From the NCBI GenBank assembly GCA_003194525.1, contig NBIV01000007.1, positions 124,001 through 188,000 on the forward strand: DNA of 64,000 bases. The letters run 5' to 3'. Positions 1 through 9,042 of this stretch are shown here, piece by piece. The stretch is from Gracilariopsis chorda (taxonomy: Eukaryota; Rhodophyta; Florideophyceae; Gracilariales; Gracilariaceae). The position numbers were made by a program, and so were the translations under genes. Under the pieces are notes generated by a model. It did not search any database. It worked only from the letters and a program-made list of their open reading frames with translations, and had not been told where the DNA came from. The number at the start of each line of letters is the position of its first letter. Within the stretch, counting starts at the first letter, position 1.

Positions 1-278
1 GTTTCTCTAATTGCTGGTTGCTGTTCGCGACGCGTCCATGTCAAGGGTATGACGCCGACGGCGGCAGCTTTGGAACGAAAGTGTATGGCGAGTTGGTGGT
101 GTGGAGTGGCGGTTGCCAGAATTGTGGCGTGTCCGCATTGTAGAAGGGTGGATGAGGGCGCTAGTCTGGCGAAACGGTTGGTGGATAGGGTGAGATCGAC
201 GGGGAGAGGACTGTTGGCGGCGGAGAGATTGACGGCCACGCTCTTCGCCAGCGCGGCAGTGGTGCGGCCCCACTTCAT
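1..278 (-). CDS. PNPase-like gene, N-terminal part only
   Basis: An open frame runs on the minus strand from an ATG at 276-278 off the left edge of the window, with no stop in 92 codons. The translation resembles the first RNase PH domain of polyribonucleotide nucleotidyltransferase. It has a strand-turn pattern around TNRFARLAPSSTLLQCGHA, then TILATAT, then FRSKAAAVGVIP followed by TRREQQPAIRET, matching the family pattern 'DYRxKAAAAGxIPxxxxRREGxxSxxEI'. PNPase is a phosphorolytic 3'-to-5' exoribonuclease, in eukaryotes usually mitochondrial or plastid. The first ~25 residues (Ala/Ser/Lys/Arg) could be an organelle transit peptide. The rest of the gene lies outside the window. It is divergent from the gene starting at 603. 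Family assignment is by eye from about 90 residues, so moderately sure. Confidence 0.6.
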   Translation of the reverse strand, partial: MKWGRTTAALAKSVAVNLSAANSPLPVDLTLSTNRFARLAPSSTLLQCGHATILATATPHHQLAIHFRSKAAAVGVIPLTWTRREQQPAIRE

Positions 279-602
279 GACATGGCGCGCTACGCGGGCG
301 ACGGCGGGGCGACGGCGGGGCGACGGGAGGGCGGCGCGAGGCTCGTCCGTATGATAGTCAAAACATGGCCTAGGCCACGTGTGTGGTGTGAACTGATGAT
401 AGTCATAGTTTGTAGTGCCCCTGCACTTCGAGCTGCACTGGAGGGAGGGAATCGAAGCTCTGCGCGCGGAGCGGCGCCACGTGGCCAACGCGGCGCCGCA
501 ATATATGTGTAAGGCATGCCACCAACAGCGATGTGCGGCACCGCCGCGTGTCACGGCGCATGCGCCGCTGCGCGTGCATAATGCATAAGGGTAGCTCTGC
601 GC
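279..602. promoter_or_regulatory. Intergenic region between two divergent genes, probable shared promoter
   Basis: This 324-base gap separates the start of the PNPase-like gene (minus) from the first possible start of the next gene (plus). It is GC-rich, with CACGTG-type E-box-like hexamers near 376-381 and 478-483 and an AT-rich caatatatg stretch near 500. The ORFs that can be drawn through it on either strand have random-looking composition. Promoter function is inferred from the head-to-head gene arrangement only. Confidence 0.35.
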
Positions 603-1493
603 TTGCTTGCCATGGTTGATTTATGTGTAAAGGAGCGCGTACAACAGCTTTGGAAGCGCAAGCAAGAGAGCAGAGTGCAAGGAGGCGCATGCATGGCTTG
701 GCGTCGCCGCATTGTATCCGCGCTACAAAGCGCGCGCACGCCGTCTTCTACACGTTCCAGTTCCGTTCCCTCCGCTCAGGGAAAAGGTTCTTCGCGTCGT
801 CTCCGTCTTCGTCGCCCAAAACGCGATCCTTCCCCCGGAAATGGGCTCACCCGCAACCGTTCCTCCGCGCATCAACGCATCGCCGATTTCGCCGCCGCTC
901 AAAAGCGCACCCTCTCTGACCACTCTCAAACTTCTTCCAAATCATTAGAACCGCCTCCGGATCGCGCCGTCGCTCCACTCGCTCCACCTCCCGCTTCGCT
1001 CTGCTCGGACGCTGACCACAAACAGGTTAGCGATGGAATTGTGTCGTTTGTCGTGCCTCCGCAGTGGTGTTCCTCTCACATCACTGATTGCTTCTCGCTG
1101 TTTTGTGGCCCGTGTGTCGGCTATGTTCGCGCTGTTCACGCCAATGCTGCAGCGGAAGCGCTCTTGGAAACCGCACGACTTCAAGTTATCTCCGAAGTGT
1201 CAGCCGTTTCGTCGCCTGTTTTCGTGGCTGAACGCGAAATAAGCGTCGATTATGTCACCGCCGCTGGCTTTGGAAGGGGCTATGCAAAGTTTGAACACGG
1301 CTTTGATAAGGGAGCTGTTGTGTTTGCTGTATGTGGCCCCTTTGACTTTCGAGATCGCCTTGCCGGTGCTTTGGACTCCCTGAGACACACCGCTCGCGTT
1401 GTTGGTGTCCCGCGTTCGGGAAACGTGTGTAGTGACTTGATTACTTCTATTCCGTCTTCTCACCCTACTGAGAGTGTGTGTCGTGTGCAGTGA
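603..1493 (+). CDS. Hypothetical protein, 296 aa
   Basis: I do not recognise this protein. The first ~110 residues are rich in Ser, Arg, Lys and Pro and look disordered or like a transit peptide. An internal Met at residue 31 (bases 693-695, MAWRRR...) is an equally good start. Residues ~140-275 look folded: a VSFVVPPQW segment, an aromatic/Cys stretch, then VDYVTAAGFGRGYAKFEHG followed by VVFAVCGPFDF and an amphipathic helix. The alternating beta pattern ending in 'V.F.V.GP...F...L...L.SLR' weakly recalls the PsbP/Mog1-like fold, but no signature residue confirms it. It ends about 300 bases before the DUF218 gene on the same strand. It appears single-exon. Coding is likely from composition and frame length; function is unknown. 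Confidence 0.55.
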   Translation: MLAMVDLCVKERVQQLWKRKQESRVQGGACMAWRRRIVSALQSARTPSSTRSSSVPSAQGKGSSRRLRLRRPKRDPSPGNGLTRNRSSAHQRIADFAAAQKRTLSDHSQTSSKSLEPPPDRAVAPLAPPPASLCSDADHKQVSDGIVSFVVPPQWCSSHITDCFSLFCGPCVGYVRAVHANAAAEALLETARLQVISEVSAVSSPVFVAEREISVDYVTAAGFGRGYAKFEHGFDKGAVVFAVCGPFDFRDRLAGALDSLRHTARVVGVPRSGNVCSDLITSIPSSHPTESVCRVQ

Positions 1494-1789
1494 AGCTTGT
1501 GCCATCGCCGCACCTTTTTTTTGATTTGGCCCACTTTCTTGCTCTCCAGTTCCACTGTACACACTGTTTAACCTTACTACACCAGCGCGTCCGCGAACAT
1601 ATCTATCATCATCATATTGTAGACGTGCTAACAGAGACAGCCCGCGCCTGTCAACTCCTCGGCTACTTTTGCTACCGTTTACCAGAGCCTGTGATCCTTG
1701 AAAGCCACCAAACTTCACACATCCCGATACCTTGACTTAGCAACTCCCCATACTTCACTCTCTCCCTCTCGGACACCTTTCGCGGCGTT
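1494..1789. other. Intergenic spacer / 5' leader of the DUF218 gene
   Basis: The spacer is pyrimidine-rich (repeated ctc/ttc runs just before 1790), as is common upstream of start codons in compact algal and fungal genes. A short ORF (1478-1735, plus) overlaps the end of the preceding gene and has no recognisable domain. I see no RNA gene here. Confidence 0.3.
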
Positions 1790-2545
1790 ATGGATTCGTC
1801 TGCAGCAACGCATGCCATCGTAGTATGCGGTCATGCCGTATATCTCGGTGGTCGTAATCTCTCTCCCACGGAAGCAACTGACCCTTCAAATTGGGCCTTA
1901 TTAACTTTTCAACACACGGAAACAGCTGAGTTCATCAATCATGTGCGCAAAGGCGTCTCTCTTGCGTCACAAGATCCCAAATCGTTGCTCATTTTTAGTG
2001 GCGGTCAAACTCGCGCTCCGCACCTCTTGTCAGAAGCTCAGGGCTACCATGACATCGCGCTTCTGCATCGTTTTTGGGGTCATGAAGGCGTGGCTGCTAG
2101 GACTACCACGGAAGAGTTCTCACGCGATTCCTATGACAATGTAGTATTCGGAATTGCCAGGTTCTTCGAATGTACGAAGCGTTTCCCGGACCGCCTGACG
2201 ACTGTCTCCTGGCCGTTCAAGGAACAGCGTTTTCAGTTCCATGTCAGAAGTATAAAATGGCCGAACAGCCGCTTCAACTTTCTGGGTGTGGGTGTTCCTT
2301 CCGATAAGCAAGTGGCTGTACGCGCTGCACGAATCACGATGTCTGAGTTTGAGCAAGACCCCGCGGGATATGGACACATCCTTGGAGAGAAGAAACAGAG
2401 CAGAAATCCTTTTCAAAGACAGAATGGATATGCCATCAGCTGCCCGGCTATGACTAAAGTTCTTGATTGGAAGGGACCCGAGGAGCTTGCTTCTAGTTGT
2501 GTGCCATGGGCTTGGAAGGATTCCGATAATAAGGAGGAAAGTTAA
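1790..2545 (+). CDS. DUF218 (YdcF-like) domain protein, 251 aa
   Basis: A complete single-exon ORF. The fold signature of the DUF218 family is visible in order: a hydrophobic strand with AIVVCGHAV (residues ~9-17), then LLIFSGGQTR (~66-75) with the conserved SGG, an acidic SEAQGY helix start (~81-86), the T-x-E-E-F-S-x-D-S-x-D-N stretch (~107-117), and a later strand plus R/W-rich segment (TTVSWPFKEQRFQFH). The bacterial relatives YdcF and SanA are of unsettled biochemical role: YdcF binds S-adenosylmethionine, SanA affects envelope permeability. There is no signal peptide or membrane segment, so a soluble protein is expected. Its length fits the eukaryotic subgroup. A 62-codon ORF just downstream (2549-2737) has no recognisable feature and is probably 3' UTR. 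Confidence 0.8.
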   Translation: MDSSAATHAIVVCGHAVYLGGRNLSPTEATDPSNWALLTFQHTETAEFINHVRKGVSLASQDPKSLLIFSGGQTRAPHLLSEAQGYHDIALLHRFWGHEGVAARTTTEEFSRDSYDNVVFGIARFFECTKRFPDRLTTVSWPFKEQRFQFHVRSIKWPNSRFNFLGVGVPSDKQVAVRAARITMSEFEQDPAGYGHILGEKKQSRNPFQRQNGYAISCPAMTKVLDWKGPEELASSCVPWAWKDSDNKEES

Positions 2546-2999
2546 TGCATGGATTGTCTATATTGGTTGGGTTCAAATGGCGGCGCAAGAGGCATTTCAG
2601 AGGCGTGGAGGAGGTGGCAGCATCTTGAAGAACACATAATCGAATCGCGTGCTGTTCCAAGGAATTGTGAATTGCAACTGCAGACTGCTTGCTATGAAGA
2701 AATTCGCTCAGGAATTTTAGCCGGACAAGCACCATAGGAAGTGACGAACTGCTTACTTACCCAAGCCTTTGATAGCTTCAAGAGTGTGTTGTTTTATGTT
2801 CAGTGTTACCAAGCGAGGTTGAGTTAATAACAATAATAATAAGAAAGATAGTGAAAACGAGAAAGAGCAGCTCTCTCAAAACGCAGGGCGTGATCCACGT
2901 TGAACCCTAAGTGCGACATGGAAGCCGCATGACAGACCAAATGATCAGAGTGACATTGGTACCAAAAGTAAACCGTACCCAGTTAAATACAACGACAGA
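2546..2999. other. 3' intergenic region between convergent genes
   Basis: This is the gap between the DUF218 gene (plus) and the transporter gene (minus), which end towards each other. It contains an (aat)n-rich run at about 2827-2845 but no ORF with protein-like composition and no RNA gene that I can recognise. Confidence 0.4.
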
Positions 3000-4577
3000 C
3001 TACCGAGAAGCCCGCCACGCCGATTCCGGAAGCCGTCCCAAAGTGGGAAGCTTTTTCATCAGGTACAACCCGACTCCAGCAGCAACAGGGAACAAGGCGG
3101 CCGCAATAACATAGTATCCATCGTACAAAATCGGGCACTGCGTACCTTCAGCAGCGTCAGGGGCTATCACACACTCCTCACGCACGGTGAGTTTATCCAC
3201 AAGCCAGAGCACAACAGCTTTATGCCAGATTCCGCCCATGTTGGAACTGGTGTTCAGCAGAGTGAGATAAGAGCCCGCTACGTGTACAGACGAGCTAGAG
3301 ATTTTGAGGAAGAAGGCGCCGATTCCAATGAACATTAGACATTCGGCGGCAATACTATACATGATGGTCATGCACAAGATTATCAAAAAGTAAAGCGGTG
3401 TTACAACGCCGTTCTGTCTCGCTAACCACGCGACGCATGGCGGCCCGGTCAAGCTCAACACCAGTCGACAAAAGTATCCCATGAGGTACACCGTGATCGG
3501 AGACTTATCCGCCACTAGAGTACCGGTTATGACAGTACCGAGAAGGGTTAGGGGTGCTTGAATGACGGCCATGGATGCCATGCTTTCCTTCGAAAAGCCT
3601 AGTTCCAAGAGTTTGAGAGAAGATACGTTGTCATGTGCTGAAAAGCCTAGCTTCGCCACGAGCAGTGCACCTACGAGCGCTTTCACAGCCGGCAAGCGAA
3701 TGACGACAAGCACATCTTTGTAGGTGTTGCGAATGGAATCAAGTGCGGAGAGGGGTGCGTTGGAACGAGAACTGGTAGATGATTCGCCATCGCTGCCCGG
3801 CTCCTCGAAAGTATCATCGGACTTCTTCTCAGGTGCGGTGTTTTCATTCTTCGCAAATGTGACATAAGCTGTAAGAAGTAAGTAATACAATCCAACAAAG
3901 CGTAATGCAAGACCAAGATCGAGAAGAGCGCCTGTAGTGGCAGATGGGATGAAAGGTCGCAGATATTTGTCGCAAAACTTGTCGTTGCTGAAGGCGAGGA
4001 AGATGGTGAATGTTGCGAAATAGCCCAGAGAAAGGCCTAGAGACTGACATGGACTGGCGTAGGAAACGTTCTCTTTGCGAAGCATGGTGAGCGACCAACC
4101 GTCAACAGCAATGTCTTGCGTGGCGACGAGAGCGATGATAAGGAAAAATGTAGGGGTGAGAGCGTTGACGTTTGTATGCAAAACCCAGTGATGTATAGAT
4201 GAGGAGAGCAGGAATAGAACGAGACCAATCACAAGTTGGACAGGCACAATCCATGACTTTCGACGGCCGAAGGAGGGGGAATAGAAGGCGTCGACTGCCG
4301 GGGCGATGATGAGTTTGAGCGAGTAGGGCAAGCTGGCGAAGGAAAACGTGGCGAGAGCTGCGTAGGTGGCTCCATTCTCTTTGAGCAGAAAAGGGATGCT
4401 ACCAAAGGCGAGTCCGACTGGAAGACCTTGTGCGGCGTACAGCAGAACCAAGAGAAAGATGGAGTAACGGTCGGCGTACCAATCGGAAGTGGGAACTGCG
4501 GTGTCCTGAGCAGGCGGGTGAGTATCTGGGTGGGGTGGAACGCAGATTGCGGAGGTACTCGATCGTCGCGAAACCAT
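3000..4577 (-). CDS. Acetyl-CoA transporter, SLC33A1/AT-1 family (MFS), 525 aa
   Basis: This family imports acetyl-CoA into the ER/Golgi lumen for acetylation of glycans and proteins. The protein has about 11-12 hydrophobic segments. The first follows a short hydrophilic N-terminus: DWYADRYSIFLLVLLYAAQG then LPVGLAFGSIPFLLKE, the hallmark AT-1 'LYxxQGxPxGLxxGxIPxxL' start. Next come SYxQ-like and SLPYSLKLIIAPxVDAFY with FGRRKSW, then the 'ATQDIAVDGWSLTML' segment, highly typical of SLC33A1. A charged loop rich in Glu/Asp/Ser lies mid-protein. An in-frame extension of 147 codons upstream (to 5018) overlaps the neighbouring divergent gene and has poor composition, so I chose the ATG at 4575-4577, giving a length close to the human protein (549 aa). 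Single exon, intact. Confidence 0.88.
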   Translation of the reverse strand: MVSRRSSTSAICVPPHPDTHPPAQDTAVPTSDWYADRYSIFLLVLLYAAQGLPVGLAFGSIPFLLKENGATYAALATFSFASLPYSLKLIIAPAVDAFYSPSFGRRKSWIVPVQLVIGLVLFLLSSSIHHWVLHTNVNALTPTFFLIIALVATQDIAVDGWSLTMLRKENVSYASPCQSLGLSLGYFATFTIFLAFSNDKFCDKYLRPFIPSATTGALLDLGLALRFVGLYYLLLTAYVTFAKNENTAPEKKSDDTFEEPGSDGESSTSSRSNAPLSALDSIRNTYKDVLVVIRLPAVKALVGALLVAKLGFSAHDNVSSLKLLELGFSKESMASMAVIQAPLTLLGTVITGTLVADKSPITVYLMGYFCRLVLSLTGPPCVAWLARQNGVVTPLYFLIILCMTIMYSIAAECLMFIGIGAFFLKISSSSVHVAGSYLTLLNTSSNMGGIWHKAVVLWLVDKLTVREECVIAPDAAEGTQCPILYDGYYVIAAALFPVAAGVGLYLMKKLPTLGRLPESAWRASR

Positions 4578-4848
4578 TGTGGTGGGAGGTCGAGGGAGGT
4601 GGTGCGTTTGGAGCACGCCTGGAGGAAGTATGCGACACTGAGGAGGAGGAGCTGTGAAAACAGTGCAGACATGCACATGCTCTGTATCGGCATCTATGTA
4701 CAGTAGTTTTGCACAGAAATGGTTTGCAGAGAAAACGGCCAGTGGGTGTGTGGACCGTGTACGGTGCAATGTTGACTGCCAAGAGGCTATGTACATGGCG
4801 TTCGTGTACACGGCGATAGTGAGGCGCGGGGAGTGGAGAAGAAGGTGC
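4578..4848. promoter_or_regulatory. Short bidirectional promoter region (AT-1 / PRUNE-like pair)
   Basis: Only about 270 bases separate the chosen start codons of two divergent host genes, so both promoters must lie here or within the 5' coding ends. On the strand of the AT-1 gene it encodes a plausible-looking but probably untranslated extension. No clear TATA box stands out. Function is inferred from layout alone. Confidence 0.4.
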
Positions 4849-5943
4849 ATGGCAACGATGAAGACGATGAGTGGGCGTAGTGGTGGTGAAGAGGGTGCGC
4901 TTAGTACGTACTTGCGGTCTGTTCGGACAGTGAAACCGGGGCGGGTGGTAGTTGGAAACGAGGCGTGTGACCTGGACTCGATTGCATGCAGTTTGGCGTA
5001 TGGATTTCTATCACACAAAGCAAGCGAGCAGACCGTGGCACCTATACTGCAGGTACGCAGAGATGAACTGGAACTGCGCGGAGATGCAGTGGCGGCGATT
5101 GCGAAGTGCGGGGTGGATGAAAGCGCGCTACGATTCTTGGGCGAAGAGGGCGATGAACTACGAGGATGCGAAATTGTACTGGTGGATCATAATGAAGTTA
5201 CTGCGCGTGTGGCAATGATGGACGGACGCGTTGTGGGTGTGATTGATCATCACCGCGATGAGGGCGGGTTGTTGGAGGCGTGTCCGCGTGTGGTTGAGGG
5301 TGTTGGCAGTTGCAGTACGCTTGTGGTTGAAACGGCTGTAGAGAGGGGATGGACGGTGCCGAAAGACGTGGCGCTGCTGCTGCTGAGCGCGAGCGTGATG
5401 GACGTTGGAGGAGGGGCTGATAACGAACGCGCGACTGAGCGAGATGGGGAGGCGGCCACAAATCTACGGGCGTGGGCGGGTGTTGACGAGGAGTGGACGA
5501 AGAAGTGGCACGGCGAGTTGAAACAAAAGCGAAATGAGGTGGAAGGGCTGTCGACGAGACAGCTGTTGAGAAAGGACCTGAAGGAAATCGGCTCTCAGGA
5601 CGGCACTGTGATTTCGCTGTGCTCCATTCCGACGGACCCGCGTCGCGTGGACGAAGGCGGTCTGCTGGCGTTCCTGGAGGAACGCGGGGCGGCGATGGTG
5701 GTGGTGCTGGCGCGCTTTGAGGGGCGGAGGGAGACGCTGCTGCTCGGCAGTGGCGAGCTGTGCGACGCGGTGGAGCGGCGCGTGGCGGCGGAGGGCGACG
5801 ATGTGGGGTGGACGATGGTGCACGAGAGACCGGTGCAGGCACTGGTGCTGAGGCACCTGCGCCAGCGTAACTTCGGCGCCAGCCGCAAGCGCGTGTTGCC
5901 GCTTGTCCGCGACGCGCTGCACGCGCTGTCCACACAGCTGTAA
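4849..5943 (+). CDS. PRUNE / exopolyphosphatase-type DHH-DHHA2 phosphoesterase, ~364 aa
   Basis: A soluble metal-dependent phosphoesterase that in this family hydrolyses short inorganic polyphosphate or nucleotide substrates. Counting from the ATG at 4849, the motifs appear in order: a metal-binding N-E-A-C-D-L-D-S motif (Asp41, Asp43), V-D-H-N (Asp113-Asn115), and the name-giving V-I-D-H-H (Asp133-His134-His135). A later strand (LLLLSASVMDVGG) would carry the fourth Asp motif. The C-terminal half (~res 215-364) fits the DHHA2 domain, including a VVLARFEG strand and a terminal Arg-rich helix. The frame is open upstream to 4654, but the extension overlaps the promoter of AT-1; ATGs at 4849, 4858 and 4867 are all plausible starts. 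GC rises towards the 3' end. Single exon, intact. Confidence 0.87.
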   Translation: MATMKTMSGRSGGEEGALSTYLRSVRTVKPGRVVVGNEACDLDSIACSLAYGFLSHKASEQTVAPILQVRRDELELRGDAVAAIAKCGVDESALRFLGEEGDELRGCEIVLVDHNEVTARVAMMDGRVVGVIDHHRDEGGLLEACPRVVEGVGSCSTLVVETAVERGWTVPKDVALLLLSASVMDVGGGADNERATERDGEAATNLRAWAGVDEEWTKKWHGELKQKRNEVEGLSTRQLLRKDLKEIGSQDGTVISLCSIPTDPRRVDEGGLLAFLEERGAAMVVVLARFEGRRETLLLGSGELCDAVERRVAAEGDDVGWTMVHERPVQALVLRHLRQRNFGASRKRVLPLVRDALHALSTQL

Positions 5944-6072
5944 GCGTTGCGCTCCGTTCCTTTCTTCTTCAAGCTGCCCGCCGTGCCATTCATTGCATCG
6001 CACCTTTGATATTCATTCCGCTCCCGCCACACCCCCTTCTCCCTCGCCCCCTTCTTCCGGCCTCTCCCCAAC

Positions 6073-9042
6073 ATGCTGCGCGAGCTCTCCCTCAAGGCGA
6101 AGCGTCGCGTTCGATCAAATCCTTCTGTACCACCTACTCCTACTCCACCCACTCATCACCAATCCTCCACGTCGTCCGGCTCCTCTTCAGATGATCCGCT
6201 CCCCGCCAACAAACCCCACGGCCGTCTATCACGCGGCCTATCCGCTTTTCCGCGTCGGCTGTCCCGTGTCCCGTCCCTGTCGCGTTCCTCCTCCTTCGCG
6301 AGACGTCGAGAATCCTCCACCACCCTTCGAGATAGGTCTCCGCCGCGAGAAAAGCATTCCGTTCCGCCATCACCTCGCGTATTCGACAGACGACCTGGTG
6401 TCACCACTCCACTTGTCGATGTTGATGCTTTGCTAAAATGGAGACCGACCGGTCTTGATGCTCGCTGTGTATCGTCTGTACCTTTGCCGAATGCGTTTGC
6501 GCAACGATATGTCAGAGGGGGTGTAGCCCATTCCGCCTCCATTCCAGCGTCGAGGGGCTCCTCTTCAGCATTACGCCGATTGCAGCCTGCGCGATTATTA
6601 CTATGCCATGATTTCCGCGACTCTTATCATCCGTGGGAGGCCAACGCTGACGGAATTCAAGGCGATCAATGTCAACTACAAACCTATTGGAGGTTTAATC
6701 ATTGGGCTTATGTTGATGTCTTTGTCTATTTTTCTCACTATTGCGTTACTATACCGCCGTTAGGTTTCATCCACGCCGCCCACAGACACGGTACTCTCAT
6801 ACTTGGCACGCTCATTTTCGAGTGGCAGCGCGGTGAAAAGGAACTCGCTTCTATTTTACAATCGTTTAAGACACGAGCTCATGCCGCTAGACAACTGGCT
6901 TCAATTGCCAACTTTTATGGTTTTGATGGCTGGCTTGTTAACGTTGAAGCCTCTCTTAAAGGAGGTTCATCTGCTGCTTCGGATCTCGCTGCCTTTGTCG
7001 CAGATCTTACTAGAGCGGTTCGTAAGATTGTCGGTCCGGTTTCGGAGGTAATTTGGTTTGATTCGGTAACACGCGACGGCTCACTGTCGTGGCAGAATGA
7101 ACTAAACGCCGAGAATGAACAGTTTTTCAAGGCAGCTGGATCTTTGTTTACCAATTATTGTTGGGATCGAAACGCACCGGTACGGTCGGCTGTTAAGGCG
7201 GGTACTCGTCGCACCGATGTGTGGACCGGTATTGACGTGCATGGGCGTAAGACTTTTGGAGGCGGTGGTTTTCATACCCATCTTGCTTTACGAGCTATTA
7301 AGCAGGGTGGTACTTCAGCTGCTATCTTTGCTCCGGCCTGGACTGTTGAAAAATGTCCACCTAATGTACAGGATCCGCGTGAACTTGAGGATCGGTTTTG
7401 GACCGGACCCGCTGGACGATTTGGGCGTGAATGTGTGGCGCAGTACTTCAGAGAACGCGCCGTTTTGATGCAGCTTCCGTTTGAAACTTGCTTTGATCCC
7501 GGTTGGGGCCCGCGTATTATGAAGAATGGCGTCGTGAAGAGTGACCAACCGTACTTTAACATGGCTCAACAGTCTATTCAGCCAAGCTTCATGCGTGAAG
7601 TCATTGTTGGTGGCGATGTTACAGCTGCCAAACTGGATCTCAGTCATGATTGCGCATATAACGGCTCGGCGTCTATCAAGACGGAGTTCAGCTTCTCTGA
7701 GTCCAGTATGTTGACGGGCTCATTTTCTATTCTTCGTTTGTTTGTTGCAAACTTGCTTATCCCTGTGAGACCGTCTAGATTTTCTTCAACGGTTACCGTA
7801 TCGGTGCAGTACACTTTTTGTGCACAGGCGGAGGATCCGGCGGCTGCGTCGAGTGCGTTTGGGCTTGTACTGCTCTTTGCTTCACCTCCCCATGCAGTTT
7901 TGCTCGTTGGTCCCAAAGCCGGTTGGCTCACTCGCTGCCCCCCGAGATTACAAATACATGGCCGCTTTGTTGACGTGACTATTGTCCAATCATCCAGCGA
8001 GGTGCGCGCCGTGGGTGCCCCGGATCCTACTGATGGTTTTACAGAATGGCTGACGCGATCCTTTGAGCTTGATCCGACGCTCACCGCGGGCCAACGTCTG
8101 GCCGAGATATTGATCATCACGGGCGGGCCCCCTTCGCAATCAGTTTCTGTCGCACGCTCTCCGCTCATGTCACCCTCTGCGTCTCGTATCACTTCCAGAG
8201 TCGGCTCTCGCTTCGCGTCAAGACGAAATTCTCCTCCGAACGAACGAGCAAGCAAGCCAATTGATCAGAATGGTGATACGTTTGGGGCGGGCTTGCTTAG
8301 CAAGTACCGCGATTCTTTTGGAGTTCGGAAGACCTTGACACACCCTACCCACGAAATGCCTGGCGTTCATGTACGCTTACGTGATGAACCTGCTGAGACT
8401 GTTTCCAATCCGCGATTTGCGGCGCGCTTTCAGCAAACTTCGTATGCGACTAATTTTGCTGTCGATGGGAATGTTGATTTTAGTACATTAGACAATGATG
8501 GTATGATGTCTGGCGCTAGTTCTCGACCGTTGAGCCGGTTCAGTTCGCGCTTCGCCACTCCTGCTGGTAGTCGACCGCTATCAAGATTCGGGTCGAGATC
8601 GACGAGTCGGGCCGGTTCTCTTACCGCTTCCCTTGCTGCTTCGAGAAACGCCAGCGTGGCCAATTCGCTTGCATCAAGCCGACAAGGATCCCGTTTTGTG
8701 AGCCCCTCGCGAACGCCTGCTGTTGGAGAAGGAGCGCCACCTGTGGAAGCGGAAGCTGTAGCCAAGTTATTAGGTAGTAGGACGCGAAATGGTCGAAGTC
8801 GAAGCACCATGTCAGAGGCACAGGAACTCAGCGTTCGTTCGAGCGCGGTGATCTCGGACCTGAAGTCGGCATTGATGAAGGCCGCAGGAAATATGGCTGG
8901 TGAGAGTGAGGGTGCTGGAGAGAAGCGCACTGCTTACCTGGGAGCGCTCAAGCTCGAAGCCCGCGGAGGTATGGATGAAGGGGTTTCGAGAACGACGGAA
9001 TTGAAGACAAGTGGTACCAGCTTTCGAGGAATGAGAACATAG
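6073..9042 (+). CDS. Endo-beta-N-acetylglucosaminidase (GH85, ENGase-like), 989 aa, with Ser/Arg-rich tail
   Basis: GH85 enzymes cleave the chitobiose core of N-glycans; eukaryotic ENGase is usually cytosolic and acts on free N-glycans. The catalytic domain starts near residue 175 with LLLCHDFRDSYHPWEAN and has the WxxxxYVDVFVYFSHY strand, the GTLIxEW strand and the active-site motif FDGWLVNVE, with Asn290 and Glu292 in the positions of the catalytic Asn/Glu pair (N-x-E). Next are VIWFDSVTRDGSLSWQNELN, where the substrate-binding 'WYDSV...G...WQ..L' pattern is clear, and FTNYCW. The domain ends around residue 490, followed by beta-rich modules to ~700. The N-terminal ~130 residues and the C-terminal ~290 residues are low-complexity Ser/Arg/Pro, with repeated SRPLSRF(S/G)SR units near 815-845; the tails make it longer than typical ENGases (~700). 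No signal peptide. Single exon, intact. Confidence 0.85.
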   Translation: MLRELSLKAKRRVRSNPSVPPTPTPPTHHQSSTSSGSSSDDPLPANKPHGRLSRGLSAFPRRLSRVPSLSRSSSFARRRESSTTLRDRSPPREKHSVPPSPRVFDRRPGVTTPLVDVDALLKWRPTGLDARCVSSVPLPNAFAQRYVRGGVAHSASIPASRGSSSALRRLQPARLLLCHDFRDSYHPWEANADGIQGDQCQLQTYWRFNHWAYVDVFVYFSHYCVTIPPLGFIHAAHRHGTLILGTLIFEWQRGEKELASILQSFKTRAHAARQLASIANFYGFDGWLVNVEASLKGGSSAASDLAAFVADLTRAVRKIVGPVSEVIWFDSVTRDGSLSWQNELNAENEQFFKAAGSLFTNYCWDRNAPVRSAVKAGTRRTDVWTGIDVHGRKTFGGGGFHTHLALRAIKQGGTSAAIFAPAWTVEKCPPNVQDPRELEDRFWTGPAGRFGRECVAQYFRERAVLMQLPFETCFDPGWGPRIMKNGVVKSDQPYFNMAQQSIQPSFMREVIVGGDVTAAKLDLSHDCAYNGSASIKTEFSFSESSMLTGSFSILRLFVANLLIPVRPSRFSSTVTVSVQYTFCAQAEDPAAASSAFGLVLLFASPPHAVLLVGPKAGWLTRCPPRLQIHGRFVDVTIVQSSSEVRAVGAPDPTDGFTEWLTRSFELDPTLTAGQRLAEILIITGGPPSQSVSVARSPLMSPSASRITSRVGSRFASRRNSPPNERASKPIDQNGDTFGAGLLSKYRDSFGVRKTLTHPTHEMPGVHVRLRDEPAETVSNPRFAARFQQTSYATNFAVDGNVDFSTLDNDGMMSGASSRPLSRFSSRFATPAGSRPLSRFGSRSTSRAGSLTASLAASRNASVANSLASSRQGSRFVSPSRTPAVGEGAPPVEAEAVAKLLGSRTRNGRSRSTMSEAQELSVRSSAVISDLKSALMKAAGNMAGESEGAGEKRTAYLGALKLEARGGMDEGVSRTTELKTSGTSFRGMRT

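Noticed and set aside
1478-1735. 85-codon ORF between the hypothetical gene and the DUF218 gene
   Set aside because: It overlaps the preceding stop, has no domain, and lies where a 5' leader is expected.
4578-5018. 147-codon N-terminal extension of the AT-1 ORF
   Set aside because: It overlaps the divergent PRUNE-like gene, has poor composition, and the family normally starts close to the ATG at 4577.
5198-6152. Several long minus-strand ORFs over the PRUNE-like gene
   Set aside because: They are GC-driven shadows of the plus-strand DHH gene; compositions are Ala/Arg/Pro/His-rich with no domain.
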